Shown: piece by piece, positions 26,832 to 35,574 of the stretch
Position numbering within the stretch: position 1 is the stretch's first letter
Layout: each line of letters begins with the position of its first letter
Assembly (NCBI GenBank): GCA_029907705.1
Contig: JARYLJ010000014.1
Span: 1 to 44,679, forward strand
DNA from: Methanomicrobiales archaeon
GTDB taxonomy: Archaea; Halobacteriota; Methanomicrobia; Methanomicrobiales; JACTUA01
Direction of reading: 5' to 3'
Length of the DNA stretch: 44,679 nt
The notes under the pieces: model-generated
What the model saw: the letters and a program-made list of their open reading frames with translations, nothing else
Databases searched by the model: none
What the model was told of the DNA's origin: nothing
Translations under genes and position numbers: made by a program

Positions 26832-27341
26832 TCAGGCGTTCTTCGACTGGACGAACTCGTCGAAGAGACGTGCGAGCGATGCACCGTTGTAAAGGCTCTT
26901 CAGAAACTCATTTTCGAAGAACTCGTCGATGGCAGAGTAGAAGAACGAGGCGGGGAGCGGCCTGTTCGCATCCGGGTCTATGACAAATCTGAAGCTCCGG
27001 TAATCTGCCTCGGAGTCGTCATCGTACACGAGTGTCCAAACCACCGGGAGCGAATCGAACTTATCCCTGTCTCGCTCCTTGAGCCAGTTGATGAACTCGG
27101 GAAAATGGACGCGTGCACCTATCTGCTCCTGGTCGATGCGCCATCGCAGATACTCCCTGGTCATCTCGTTTCTAATCGATTGGAAATTGAAGGCGAGTAC
27201 GCTGACCGTGTAATCGATGTGCGCCAGGCTGTCGATGAAGAAAAAATACAGCACCGGATGGAAATCGGATGTATCGTGGAGAATCAGCGATTTCCTGTAC
27301 AGATACTGAAGTACCTGCAAATATTCATTGGATTCCTGCAT
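26832..27341 (-). CDS. Hypothetical protein (169 aa)
   Basis: A soluble protein rich in aromatic and acidic residues (for example YFFFIDSL near residues 27-36, then FDEFVQSKNA at the end). There is no signal peptide and no motif I recognise. It starts at ATG 27341 and runs on the same strand as the M20 peptidase 15 bp downstream. Upstream, 145 bp separate it from moaA, so it may have its own promoter. The coding call rests on length, composition and placement. Confidence 0.6.
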   Translation of the reverse strand: MQESNEYLQVLQYLYRKSLILHDTSDFHPVLYFFFIDSLAHIDYTVSVLAFNFQSIRNEMTREYLRWRIDQEQIGARVHFPEFINWLKERDRDKFDSLPVVWTLVYDDDSEADYRSFRFVIDPDANRPLPASFFYSAIDEFFENEFLKSLYNGASLARLFDEFVQSKNA

Positions 27342-27486
27342 GCCGAATCATTGTGGCCCTTCTGTCAAAAATGTTCCTGAAGGACGAAAAAAAGGTGAAT
27401 TTCGAAGGTGTACCGATGATGAGAGGTGAATGTCGCTCTATCTGCCGGGCGTATCCGAAAAGGGAGCCGGATGGCCCATTCTCCCC

Positions 27487-28410
27487 TCATTTGAAGAAAG
27501 GCTCTCTCCTGGATACCGCCTCGAGAAATCGCACCTCCAGCTCCTTCCCCTTCACTCCCCGGATGTCGATGTGATTGTCCTCTCTGAGGAGGCATGGCTT
27601 CAATTCTCCACTGGAGGTGACCCTGAGCCGGTTGCAGTAGGCACAGAACTCTGTATTGTGAAGGGGCCTGACGACCTCCACCTCTACACCATCGAGGTGG
27701 TATTTCTTCCTGTGATGCATGCTTCGCATGAAAAATCTGTCGGCCTTCGAGGCAAGGTTGCGCTCCAATTCAGAGATATCCGTATGGAACCTGCATTCAT
27801 CCGATTCCATCAACTCGATGATCTGAAGGATGAGCCCGTTTCTTCTGCTGACGAAGGAGAGGAAAGAATCCACCTCGTTCTCGTTCAGATCCTTCAGGAT
27901 GACCATGTTCAGTTTCACAGGCTTGAGCCCTGCATCGAGCCCTGCCTCGATGCCCGACAGTACCGAATCCAGGGCATTCACACCCGTGATCCTCCTGTAC
28001 AATATCGGATCCAGCGTATCGAGGCTCACATTCACGCGGGAGAGCCCCGCATCCTTGAGCTCGTAGGCGCAGTCGGCCAGCAGAGTCCCGTTCGTGGTCA
28101 TCGAGGACTCCACCCCTTCGGGAACGGCTCCGACGATCTCGCAGAGATCCTCCCTCAGTGTCGGCTCTCCGCCGGTGAACTTCACCTTCCTGACGCCGAA
28201 GGAACAGGCCACCTTCATTATCTCTTCGATCTCCGCAGGGGCGAGTTCCTTTGCCATTTTCACAGTGCATGAACGCTCCCCTTCGTGGTGGCAGTATATG
28301 CACCTCAGATTGCAGCGGTGGGTGAGGCTGATTCTAAGGTTCGTGATCTTCCTGCCGAACCGGTCGATCAGCCACCGCTCCTGACCCCCTGAACCTCTTT
28401 CCGATGACAT
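27487..28410 (-). CDS. moaA: MoaA-family radical SAM enzyme (GTP 3',8-cyclase)
   Basis: About 307 aa. The radical SAM cluster motif is C-x3-C-x2-C in CNLRCIYC, preceded by DRFGRKITNLRISLTHR as in MoaA. TGGEPTLR is the SAM-binding stretch. A second [4Fe-4S] motif near the C-terminus (CAYCNRLR, then LKPCLL) binds the GTP-derived substrate. MoaA makes the first intermediate of molybdopterin/tungstopterin, needed by formate and formylmethanofuran dehydrogenases. Start candidates are ATG 28410, GTG 28422 and ATG 28440; each overlaps rlmE, by at least 77 bp. The usual C-terminal Gly-Gly is replaced by an ending REPFFK, which is also seen in some archaeal homologues. Confidence 0.9.
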   Translation of the reverse strand: MSSERGSGGQERWLIDRFGRKITNLRISLTHRCNLRCIYCHHEGERSCTVKMAKELAPAEIEEIMKVACSFGVRKVKFTGGEPTLREDLCEIVGAVPEGVESSMTTNGTLLADCAYELKDAGLSRVNVSLDTLDPILYRRITGVNALDSVLSGIEAGLDAGLKPVKLNMVILKDLNENEVDSFLSFVSRRNGLILQIIELMESDECRFHTDISELERNLASKADRFFMRSMHHRKKYHLDGVEVEVVRPLHNTEFCAYCNRLRVTSSGELKPCLLREDNHIDIRGVKGKELEVRFLEAVSRREPFFK

Positions 28411-28993
28411 AGATCTCTGCACTTCCCCTCCTCGTCGCATGCGGTCTGTACAGATGGACGATCCCGAATCGGCCCCTCACGCCAGATAAAAATTCCTGGA
28501 ATAAGTCTCCCTGGAAGGACTTAATGATAATCCTGCCGTCATCCACCAGGAATCGGTCCGCGAACACGAGAACATCCATGTTCAGACCGATCGCCCTTGC
28601 CTGATCGAGGCTGCGATGGCCCGTGATCCGTGGGGAGGCATCGGAGACGATCAGATCCACCCGAGGCACGATCTCTGCAATCCCCTCCTGCACTTTCGGT
28701 TCCGAGAAGTCGCCTCTGATGGTCAATACCCCTTCCAGTGGCTGGATCTCGTTCAGATCCACGCCTGTCACCTGGCCATTCGTGAACTCTCTCGCCACCT
28801 GGAGCCAGGAACCGGGTGCGGCACCGAGATCGATGACGCAGTCGTTCTTTCTGATCACATGAAATCTCTGCTGGATCTCGATCAGCTTGTAGGCGGCCCT
28901 CGATCGGTAACCCTCCCTCTTCGCCCGGATATGAAGCCTGTCCTCGCTCCAGCGGCTCACGGTATCTCCCCATCTCTCCACGAATAAGGCCAT
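28334..28993 (-). CDS. rlmE: 23S rRNA 2'-O-methyltransferase RlmE (FtsJ/RrmJ)
   Basis: 219 aa. The FtsJ catalytic tetrad K-D-K-E is present: Lys36 (AYKLIEI), Asp118 (VSDASP), Lys158 (IIKSFQG) and Glu193 (SAEIYVIG). The SAM pocket is DLGAAPGSW. It methylates a uridine ribose in the peptidyl-transferase region of 23S rRNA. The ATG at 28993 is chosen; an in-frame TTG at 29008 is possible. A TATA-like TTAATTATA about 25-35 bp upstream suggests a leaderless transcript. The last 16 residues (from about 203) extend past the usual family end and lie in the overlap with moaA. It is divergent from the PCNA gene. Confidence 0.92.
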   Translation of the reverse strand: MALFVERWGDTVSRWSEDRLHIRAKREGYRSRAAYKLIEIQQRFHVIRKNDCVIDLGAAPGSWLQVAREFTNGQVTGVDLNEIQPLEGVLTIRGDFSEPKVQEGIAEIVPRVDLIVSDASPRITGHRSLDQARAIGLNMDVLVFADRFLVDDGRIIIKSFQGDLFQEFLSGVRGRFGIVHLYRPHATRRGSAEIYVIGKRFRGSGAVADRPVRQEDHEP

Positions 28994-29068
28994 TCTGCAA
29001 AATGGCAATTTCCTTTCGTATAATTAATATCAATAAAGTTGATAATAGAGCTTGTCAAGGAGTGTAAG

Positions 29069-29812
29069 ATGTTAAAAGCAACCATCGATGCGGACATATT
29101 CAGGGAATCGGTCGATGCAATCTCCGCCCTCGTCACCGAGTGCCGGCTGCATGCCGAACCGGACCGTATCTATACCAGGGCAGTCGATACCGCCAATGTC
29201 GCCATGATCTCGTTCCAGCTGAAAAAAGAGGCATTCGAATCCTATCAGGGCACAAAAGAGGAGCTGGGGCTAGACATCACCAAATTGAAGAATATCCTGG
29301 GTATGATGACAAAGGGCGGCAGTATCAGGTTGAATCTTCCCGAAGGGGGGCAGAAGCTGGAGCTCTCCTTCAACAGCTATCATTATTCCATCACACTGCT
29401 GGACGTGAATACCATCAGGAAAGATCCCAACCCCCCGACGATCGAACTGCCCGGAAGGATCGTCATCTCCGGGGATGTGCTCTTCTCTGCCATCAAGGCG
29501 GCATCGGTCGTTTCTGACAAGATCGCACTCGGAATCGATCCATCCAGGCAGCAGTTCTACATGATGGCGGAGGGCGATACAGATCACATCAGGCTGGAGC
29601 TGGGCAGGAACGAACTCGAAGAACTGACGCTCGTAGAGGTGAGATCCCTCTTCTCCCTCGATTACCTGAAGGATATGGGCAAGATCATGGCGAGGGCGGA
29701 GAAGGTCGAGATCCATCTGGGAGTGAACCACCCGGTTAAATTCTCCTTCGATATCGCCGGCGGCAGAGGGCATATAGATTACCTGCTCGCCCCCCGCATC
29801 GAGGCCGAGTGA
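29069..29812 (+). CDS. pcn: DNA polymerase sliding clamp PCNA
   Basis: 247 aa, the standard archaeal PCNA length, beginning MLKATIDADIFRESVDAIS. The start at 29069 has GGAG seven bases upstream; a frame running from 29039 adds ten unneeded residues. PCNA forms a trimeric ring that tethers DNA polymerase, ligase and FEN1. The interdomain region LRLEL..NELEELTLVEV and the C-terminus HIDYLLAPR are well conserved. The stop overlaps the priL ATG by one base, coupling clamp and primase. Confidence 0.95.
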   Translation: MLKATIDADIFRESVDAISALVTECRLHAEPDRIYTRAVDTANVAMISFQLKKEAFESYQGTKEELGLDITKLKNILGMMTKGGSIRLNLPEGGQKLELSFNSYHYSITLLDVNTIRKDPNPPTIELPGRIVISGDVLFSAIKAASVVSDKIALGIDPSRQQFYMMAEGDTDHIRLELGRNELEELTLVEVRSLFSLDYLKDMGKIMARAEKVEIHLGVNHPVKFSFDIAGGRGHIDYLLAPRIEAE

Positions 29813-30957
29813 TGGGTGAGAGGCTGGATCTGAAGTTTCTTGCCAGATATCCTTTTTTGAAAGAGTCACAGGAATATGTGGGTGAGAGGGTCCTCGATCT
29901 CGACAGGTTCCTCTCTTCAGGTTATGGCCGCCTGATCCTGAACCGTGGGGCGGAGAGGGTGATGGCCTCCATCGGATTCAAAGGAGTGCTACCGGGGGAA
30001 CAGGTGGGAGAGCCCGAACGAGCCCTCTACAGTTATGCGCTTGCCCGTGTCATCGTCTCCTGCATCGGCGAACGGGATCTCATCGAGAGGCTATGCAGAT
30101 ACGAAGCGGCGAAGGCGACCGCCCTATTCCTGGAAGAGGGGGAGGAGGGGCAGAAATTCGTCTCCTCGAGACTGGGCATCGATCTCGGGAGCCGGGAGAT
30201 GCCCGTCGTCAAATACGTGGAGCTCGCCTCCTTCATGAGGTCCGAGTCCTGGCGTCTCGTGAACCGGGCGGTCTGCAGGGGCAGGGTTCGTCTGGAGAGG
30301 GAGGAGCTGATCGAACTGATGAGGGAGCAGATCAGGCAGATCATCCAGAAACAACTCCCCTTGCAGGTGAACGCCGAACTCTGTGAAAAGATCGCCCCGA
30401 TGAGACAGGAGATACTCCGGGTTCTGCAGGAGCAGACCCTCCAGCAGTTCGGAGAGGTTCAGGAGAGTTCGTTCCCCCCCTGCATGCGTGCTCTGATCGA
30501 CGCGATCACATCAGGGAGAAATCTCCCCCATCAGGGCAGATTTGCCCTCACCGCTTTTCTCCATACGATAGGACTCTCGAACACCGAGATCGTGGAGATA
30601 TACAGGCGTGCACCCGACTTCGATATATCCAAGACCATGTACCAGGTGGATCACATCGCGGGGGCGAGAGGAACGGAGTACACGCCGCCGTCCTGTGCGA
30701 CGATGAGGACGTACAGCCTCTGCATCGGCAAGGACGAATTCTGCGAGCGGGTGGGCCATCCCCTGAGGTATTACCTCAGAAGGAAGAAGGGGGCGAAGAA
30801 GAAGCGGGAGCGGGGGTCAGGAGATCTGCCTGGTGACAGCCCAGCCGGCGCCGCTGATGACGGAGAGATAGATGAGGAGCGCAATCGTGTAGCCGAAACC
30901 ATCGCCCGCCACAGGAGGGAGGACGAAGAGAAGAAGGACGAAGAGCAGCAGAGTTGA
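29812..30957 (+). CDS. priL: DNA primase large subunit PriL
   Basis: 381 aa. The four cysteines that ligate the [4Fe-4S] cluster in the C-terminal domain are present: Cys224 (PPCMRAL), Cys295 (PPSCATM), Cys304 (YSLCIG) and Cys311 (EFCERVGHPLRYY). PriL with PriS makes primers. The conserved fold ends near residue 322. The remaining 60 residues are a highly charged Lys/Arg/Glu tail, and the DNA encoding it carries a membrane-protein frame on the other strand (30817-30993). ATG 29812 overlaps the PCNA stop; a GTG just before it is an alternative start. Confidence 0.93.
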   Translation: MGERLDLKFLARYPFLKESQEYVGERVLDLDRFLSSGYGRLILNRGAERVMASIGFKGVLPGEQVGEPERALYSYALARVIVSCIGERDLIERLCRYEAAKATALFLEEGEEGQKFVSSRLGIDLGSREMPVVKYVELASFMRSESWRLVNRAVCRGRVRLEREELIELMREQIRQIIQKQLPLQVNAELCEKIAPMRQEILRVLQEQTLQQFGEVQESSFPPCMRALIDAITSGRNLPHQGRFALTAFLHTIGLSNTEIVEIYRRAPDFDISKTMYQVDHIAGARGTEYTPPSCATMRTYSLCIGKDEFCERVGHPLRYYLRRKKGAKKKRERGSGDLPGDSPAGAADDGEIDEERNRVAETIARHRREDEEKKDEEQQS

Positions 30958-30993
30958 AACCCCGATCAGAATATCCAGAAGCCTCTTGTCCAT
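30817..30993 (-). CDS. Small two-helix membrane protein, antisense to the priL 3' end
   Basis: 58 aa from ATG 30993: MDKRLLDILIGVSTLLLFVL, a Pro-Pro-Val-Ala-Gly-Asp-Gly turn, then a second hydrophobic helix (about residues 33-52) ending VTRQIS. The pattern of two clean helices with a basic N-terminus is typical of real small membrane proteins. It overlaps the last 47 codons of priL on the opposite strand. Either the membrane gene is real and priL runs through it, or the hydrophobicity is a by-product of the antisense of Glu/Lys-rich codons. Confidence 0.5.
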   Translation of the reverse strand: MDKRLLDILIGVSTLLLFVLLLFVLPPVAGDGFGYTIALLIYLSVISGAGWAVTRQIS

Positions 30994-31152
30994 GTACACA
31001 TGTATACACTCTCTGTATATTGACCTTCTGACGCACTCTCCGACCCCGGATACTGTTTTTCGCGTTCGTTCGTACGGCACAATACGTGCATCAGATCTAT
31101 CGTGGCGAAGATTATTGGTTCTCCCCGTTCAATCCGTGAACGGAGATCTGCT

Positions 31153-31719
31153 GTGAAGGATGATACAAGAGAGGATATCCTGAAGCGCCTGCGTTCTGCC
31201 GTGGAGATGCTCTCCGCGGGTATGGATGTGCGATTGATTCCGGAGGTCGGCTCCAACATCGTGTATGCGCTGCCGGGTGCAAAGGAGGTGAGCGATGTGG
31301 CGGGCGTTCTGGGGAGGATCGTCCGGATGGCAGGCAGGGTCCATCCCGTGGGTGACATGGCCTTCGGTGCCAGCGACCACATGGCGAGGGCGGTACTCAC
31401 CGCCATGAGATTCGATCCGGGTATCAGGAGCGCGGCAAATATCCGGTTCTCCGAGGGTATCCTGAGCATCCTGGAAGGGCTCATGCTGGAGGTCCGTTCG
31501 TTCGATAGAGGTAGAGAACCAGCGGGCATAAAGACGATGGACTGGGGAGTGGCTGCATGCTGCAGGGACGGGGTGCCCGATGCGATATACGATCGCGGTG
31601 CGATGGGCAAGGAGCCCATGATCAGGCTTTTCGGCGAGGATCCCGTCCAGGTGGCGGAAAATATTATTAAGATTTCAACGCGCATTAAAGACACACACAT
31701 TGTGGCAGGGACTGATTGA
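31153..31719 (+). CDS. thiN: ThiN-domain protein (thiamine-phosphate synthase type)
   Basis: 188 aa from GTG 31153, preceded by GGAG at a spacing of 7; an upstream GTG at 31102 adds 17 residues. The ThiN fold motifs are visible: LIPEVGSNIVYALPGA, FGASDHMARAVLTAM, and GAMGKEPMIRLFG. ThiN couples hydroxymethylpyrimidine diphosphate and thiazole phosphate to thiamine phosphate in archaea, where it is usually fused to ThiD or to a DNA-binding domain. Here it stands alone, with only a short helical N-terminus. It is followed immediately by the S17e gene, without a gap. Confidence 0.85.
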   Translation: MKDDTREDILKRLRSAVEMLSAGMDVRLIPEVGSNIVYALPGAKEVSDVAGVLGRIVRMAGRVHPVGDMAFGASDHMARAVLTAMRFDPGIRSAANIRFSEGILSILEGLMLEVRSFDRGREPAGIKTMDWGVAACCRDGVPDAIYDRGAMGKEPMIRLFGEDPVQVAENIIKISTRIKDTHIVAGTD

Positions 31720-31911
31720 ATGGGAATCAAACCGACATATATCAAGACCATCGGGGACGAGCTACTTTTAAAGTTCGAGGACAGGTTCGCGAGCGACTTC
31801 GATGAGAACAAGAGTTCTGTCGCACAGATGGCGAATATCGGCAGCAAAAGAGTACGAAACAGGATCGCGGGATACATCACGAGAAAGGTGCATGCGAAAA
31901 AGAAGAGCTGA
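31720..31911 (+). CDS. rps17e: Ribosomal protein S17e (eS17)
   Basis: 63 aa, the standard archaeal length, with the conserved start MGIKPTYIKTIGDELL, then FDENKSSVAQM and a basic C-terminus KKKS. It is a small-subunit protein found only in archaea and eukaryotes. The ATG follows the thiN stop with no spacer, so the two are co-transcribed. Placement with PCNA and PriL fits an information-processing cluster. Confidence 0.95.
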   Translation: MGIKPTYIKTIGDELLLKFEDRFASDFDENKSSVAQMANIGSKRVRNRIAGYITRKVHAKKKS

Positions 31912-32011
31912 ATCCGGATAGACACCATCCACGCACTCCGCTCCCCGCTGGCTGAGCCCCACCTCACGAGCCGGAAAAAAATTCAGCGCCCTCTCTTACT
32001 GGTGCCTTCTT

Positions 32012-32413
32012 CTATCCGTACCCTGTGATCTCGTAATCGATCTCTGTGAGGTTCTTTGCGCATTCAGGACCGTATCTGATCACATCCTCGATGACCCGCT
32101 TGATGAGTGCCGGGTATACCGCTCCGACGATCTCCTGAACCGGCTTTCCGTTGCAGAAGAATTTGAATGTGGGAGTCCCCCTGATGCCGTACTTCTCTCC
32201 GATCCATGTATGCACCGTCACATTCAGACGTCCGAAGATCATTCTGCCTTTGTATTCCTTTGCATACTCCTCGAAGTAGGGGCTGATCGCCCTACAGTGG
32301 GGGCAGGACGGGGAGTAGAACATCACCCCCACAGGAAGTGCGGACCTCTCCACCCTCCTCTCCCAGCTCCCCCCTTCCAGTTCGAGGATGGGGCCCTCAT
32401 CCACATCTGGCAT
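32012..32413 (-). CDS. Thioredoxin-fold protein
   Basis: 133 aa. The redox motif is Cys37-Pro-His-Cys40 (SPSCPHCR), the cis-proline loop is GTPTF (Pro81), and KPVQEIVG is the usual strand-turn. CPHC is the active site of DsbA/PDI-like oxidoreductases and of some archaeal thioredoxins. No signal peptide is seen, so the protein is probably cytosolic. The C-terminal 25 residues (from about 108) extend beyond the core. It is a single-gene unit facing the S17e gene, divergent from pstS. Confidence 0.85.
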   Translation of the reverse strand: MPDVDEGPILELEGGSWERRVERSALPVGVMFYSPSCPHCRAISPYFEEYAKEYKGRMIFGRLNVTVHTWIGEKYGIRGTPTFKFFCNGKPVQEIVGAVYPALIKRVIEDVIRYGPECAKNLTEIDYEITGYG

Positions 32414-32540
32414 GATCTCTGCTTTTCAAAGCGGTGCTATATTAATCTCTCGCCAGCGGTACAATCTGATTCATCAGGGGCCTGTCGGTTTTATTTGTTT
32501 GAAGGAACCCTGCAGCCGGCATATACCAGGGGGATCACTA

Positions 32541-32620
32541 TATAAATTATACATATAATTGATTATAATATATATATTATATATATTTTATATCGGTTAC
32601 ATATATATTCACATATGTGG
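32541..32620 (+). promoter_or_regulatory. AT-rich promoter of the pst operon
   Basis: An alternating TATATA-rich tract precedes pstS. Several TATA boxes are possible, for example TTATATATAT near 32577-32586 and ACATATATAT near 32600. Alternating TA runs are self-complementary and could form cruciform or hairpin structure. A phosphate-responsive operator cannot be identified by eye. Confidence 0.4.
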
Positions 32621-32639
32621 ATGTATGACCGGTGGCCAG

Positions 32640-33515
32640 ATGAGACCACGTACCATTTCAGTTGCAGTTCTGGGATTGAGCATCCTCGTGATGCTCGTTG
32701 CCGCCCTGTTTGTGAGCGGTTGTTCTGAGGCGGGTGACCAGGGAGGCAAAGGGCTGACGCCCACACCGTCCATTCAGCGGATCACTGTCACCGGCTCGAC
32801 CACGGTCCTCCCGATCGCGGAGAAGGCAAAGGATGCCTTCGAGAAGAGACACATCAACGCAGACATCCAGATCAGCGGCGGGGGTTCCAGCGTCGGCGTG
32901 AAGGCGGTAGGAGAGGGGACCGCCGACATCGGCATATCCTCCAGGGACCTGAAATCCGAGGAGAATGCCATTTATCCGGACCTGGTAAAGCACGAAATTG
33001 CCATCGATGCCATCGTGATCATCGTCCATCCGAGCAACCCGGTGGAGGCCCTTTCGCTCGATCAGGTGCGGGGGATATTCAACGGCACCTTTACAAACTG
33101 GAAGGACCTGGGCGGCAAGGACGGGACGATCGTCGTGGTCGGCAGGGACAGCGCATCAGGCACCCGCGAATACTTCTTCGAAGCCGTCATGAAGAAGGAG
33201 AACTTCACGACACGGCAGGAGGAGTTCAACTCCAATGGTGGCATACAGCAGAAGGTGATGCAGACACCGGGTGCGATCGGATATGTGGGCCTCGCATACA
33301 CAGCCAATGTGAAGGCATTGAAGATCCAGGTGAAGGAGGATAGAATCGAACCCACGATGGATAACCTCCTGCAGAAGAAGTATCCGATCTCGCGCCCCCT
33401 CTTCATGCTCACGAAGGGCGAGCCCAGAGGGCTGGCGAAGGACTACCTGGAGTTCATCCTGAGCCCGGAGTGTCAGGGGATCGTCGCAGAAGCGGGATTC
33501 GTTCCCATCAGGTGA
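32640..33515 (+). CDS. pstS: Phosphate ABC transporter substrate-binding lipoprotein PstS
   Basis: 291 aa from ATG 32640, preceded by GGTGG four bases upstream; the in-frame ATG at 32625 and the Ile/Tyr-rich frame reaching 32559 are unlikely starts. The lipoprotein signal ends in LFVSGC (Cys28). The phosphate-binding loops are VTGSTTVLPI, ISGGGSSVGVKAV, and RDSASGTRE. The protein is anchored outside the membrane and delivers phosphate to the permease encoded 31 bp downstream. Confidence 0.94.
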   Translation: MRPRTISVAVLGLSILVMLVAALFVSGCSEAGDQGGKGLTPTPSIQRITVTGSTTVLPIAEKAKDAFEKRHINADIQISGGGSSVGVKAVGEGTADIGISSRDLKSEENAIYPDLVKHEIAIDAIVIIVHPSNPVEALSLDQVRGIFNGTFTNWKDLGGKDGTIVVVGRDSASGTREYFFEAVMKKENFTTRQEEFNSNGGIQQKVMQTPGAIGYVGLAYTANVKALKIQVKEDRIEPTMDNLLQKKYPISRPLFMLTKGEPRGLAKDYLEFILSPECQGIVAEAGFVPIR

Positions 33516-33546
33516 ACAGGGATCCCCAGCACTCTCCTTTATTTTC

Positions 33547-35574
33547 ATGAAGACAGAGTCATCTGTAGTGAGCGGGATCAGATTTCCATGGGCGGTTATT
33601 GAAACCGGTGCCTCAGGCGTCTCTGAAGGTCATGGGTGGAAATACCGGAAGGATCGCCTGATCAAATACCTGCTCTTCGCCATTGCGTTCTCGGCGGTCG
33701 CCGCCGTCTTCTTCATTCTCGTCTTTCTCGTGCGGGACGGTTACCATATCTTCCTGCAGACAGGATTGCCAGAATTCATCCTGGGATCTTACTGGAACCC
33801 GACCGGAGAGCCGCCGTCCTTCGGAATATTCCCACTCATCGTGGGCACATTCCTCGTCACGATCGGCGCCATGTGCATCTCTGTCCCCCTGAGCCTCGGG
33901 AGCGCAATTTTTATTTCATATATCGCCCCCCCGGGTGCGAAAAGGATCATCAAACCCGCCATCGAACTGCTCGCCGGGATTCCATCCGTCATATACGGCT
34001 TCTTCGGCCTGATCCTCCTGACCGACTGGATTCGAATCTTCTTTGACCAGCCCTCCGGCTCCAGCTGGCTCGCAGGTTCGATCCTCCTCGCCATCATGGC
34101 CCTCCCCACCATCACGAGCGTGGCAGAGGATGCGATCAGTTCTGTACCGAAGGAGTATATCGAAGGGAGCCTTGCGATCGGTGCAACGCGATGGCAGACG
34201 ATCCGGGGGGTGATACTGCCGACGGCCGTATCAGGCATACTGGCCGCCGTCATCCTCGGTTTCGGGAGGGCGATCGGGGAGACGATGGCGGTACTCATGG
34301 TGACAGGCAATGCAGCGATCGTCCCCGAGCCGATCTACAATGTCTTCTCGCCGATTCGGACACTGACGGGTACGCTGGGCATCGAGATGGGAGAGGTCGC
34401 ATTCGGGAGCATCCATTATCACGCGTTATTTGGAATCGCAGTCGTCCTTCTCGTCATCACGCTGGGCATCAATCTCTTCGCCACCTTCATATTCGGAAGA
34501 TTGGAGAGAAGAGGGGGGGAGAGGAGATCCATGGCCATGTCTTTCTGGCGGGAGTGGCTGAAGAGACGGGTCAGAATCGATCGCCTGACTGGGGGGGCGA
34601 GGGCAGTTCTGTTCGCGATCCCGATCGTTGTATTCATCCTCCTGATCTTCGATGGTGCCCCACGCATCCTTCTCATTCCGCTGACAGGCATGCTATCGTA
34701 TACGTTCCTCGCCGGAACATTCGGGGGGAGGCGTCTCGATCCGAGGAAGGTGGAGAAGGCCGTCTTTGCCATCCTCACGCTGATCATCCTCCTGGTTCTC
34801 GCGATCCTCGGCATCATCCTTGGCGAGATCGTGGTGAAAGGGGCCGGGGCAATCAGCTGGGATTTCATCACCCAGGCACCCAGGGATCTGGGCAGGGCAG
34901 GGGGCATCTTTCCTGCCATCGTGGGGACTATCTACCTCGTCGCCGGTGCGGTCGCCTTTGCCCTCCCGCTGGGAATCGGGAGTGCAGTATTCCTCGTCGA
35001 ATACACGAAAGAGAGCAGCATGACAAAAACAATCCGGACGGCGGTCGATCTCCTCGCCGGTACGCCCTCCATCGTCTTCGGGCTCTTCGGGTTCGCATTC
35101 CTCGTCCTCTTCCTGCGGTTCGGGATATCGATGATCGCCGGGCAGATCACGCTCGGGCTCATGATCCTTCCCACCGTCATCAGGACCACCGAGGAGGCAT
35201 TGAAGGTGGTGCCCGCCTCACTCAGGGAAGGGAGTTATGCCCTCGGCGCGACCAAATGGGAGACGATCAGGAGGGTCGTCCTTCCTTCGGCGATCCATGG
35301 CATACTGACGGGCGCGATCCTCTCCATCGGGAGAGCGGCAGGAGAGACCGCGCCGATCATGTTCACCGCTGTCGTGTTCAGTACCCGGTTCCTGCCCTCC
35401 TCCGCATTCGATCCCGTGATGGCCCTCCCCTACCACCTCTTCATCCTCACCACCACGGTGCCGGATGGAACCGCGAACAAATATGGCACCGCTTTTGTAC
35501 TCCTCCTCCTCGTCGTCTCCTTCTATCTGGTTGCCATCGTGATACGAGAAAGGCAGAGGAGGCGGTTCGCGTGA
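33547..35574 (+). CDS. pstCA: Fused phosphate permease PstC-PstA
   Basis: 675 aa, about twice the size of a single Pst permease. The first half (about residues 35-320) is PstC-like, with its EAA loop [17 protein letters not shown] near 205-221. The second half (about 330-672) is PstA-like, with [17 protein letters not shown] near 560-576, and has extra hydrophobic helices at its start. Normally these are two genes. At the joint an in-frame ATG (34531, MAMSFW) is preceded five bases earlier by GAGGAG, so a separate PstA might also be initiated. The frame is continuous with no stop. It overlaps pstB by 4 bp (GTGA). Confidence 0.9.
   Translation: MKTESSVVSGIRFPWAVIETGASGVSEGHGWKYRKDRLIKYLLFAIAFSAVAAVFFILVFLVRDGYHIFLQTGLPEFILGSYWNPTGEPPSFGIFPLIVGTFLVTIGAMCISVPLSLGSAIFISYIAPPGAKRIIKPAIELLAGIPSVIYGFFGLILLTDWIRIFFDQPSGSSWLAGSILLAIMALPTITSVAEDAISSVPKEYIEGSLAIGATRWQTIRGVILPTAVSGILAAVILGFGRAIGETMAVLMVTGNAAIVPEPIYNVFSPIRTLTGTLGIEMGEVAFGSIHYHALFGIAVVLLVITLGINLFATFIFGRLERRGGERRSMAMSFWREWLKRRVRIDRLTGGARAVLFAIPIVVFILLIFDGAPRILLIPLTGMLSYTFLAGTFGGRRLDPRKVEKAVFAILTLIILLVLAILGIILGEIVVKGAGAISWDFITQAPRDLGRAGGIFPAIVGTIYLVAGAVAFALPLGIGSAVFLVEYTKESSMTKTIRTAVDLLAGTPSIVFGLFGFAFLVLFLRFGISMIAGQITLGLMILPTVIRTTEEALKVVPASLREGSYALGATKWETIRRVVLPSAIHGILTGAILSIGRAAGETAPIMFTAVVFSTRFLPSSAFDPVMALPYHLFILTTTVPDGTANKYGTAFVLLLLVVSFYLVAIVIRERQRRRFA

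Noticed and set aside
32559-32639. Upstream start of pstS giving an Ile/Tyr-rich N-terminus
   Set aside because: The extension is translated AT-rich promoter. ATG 32640 has a ribosome-binding site and a proper lipoprotein signal.
34191-35570. A 718-codon plus-strand frame joined to PstB
   Set aside because: Only the part from GTG 35571 matches PstB. The upstream part is Arg/His/Pro-rich and runs in the wrong frame through the permease gene.
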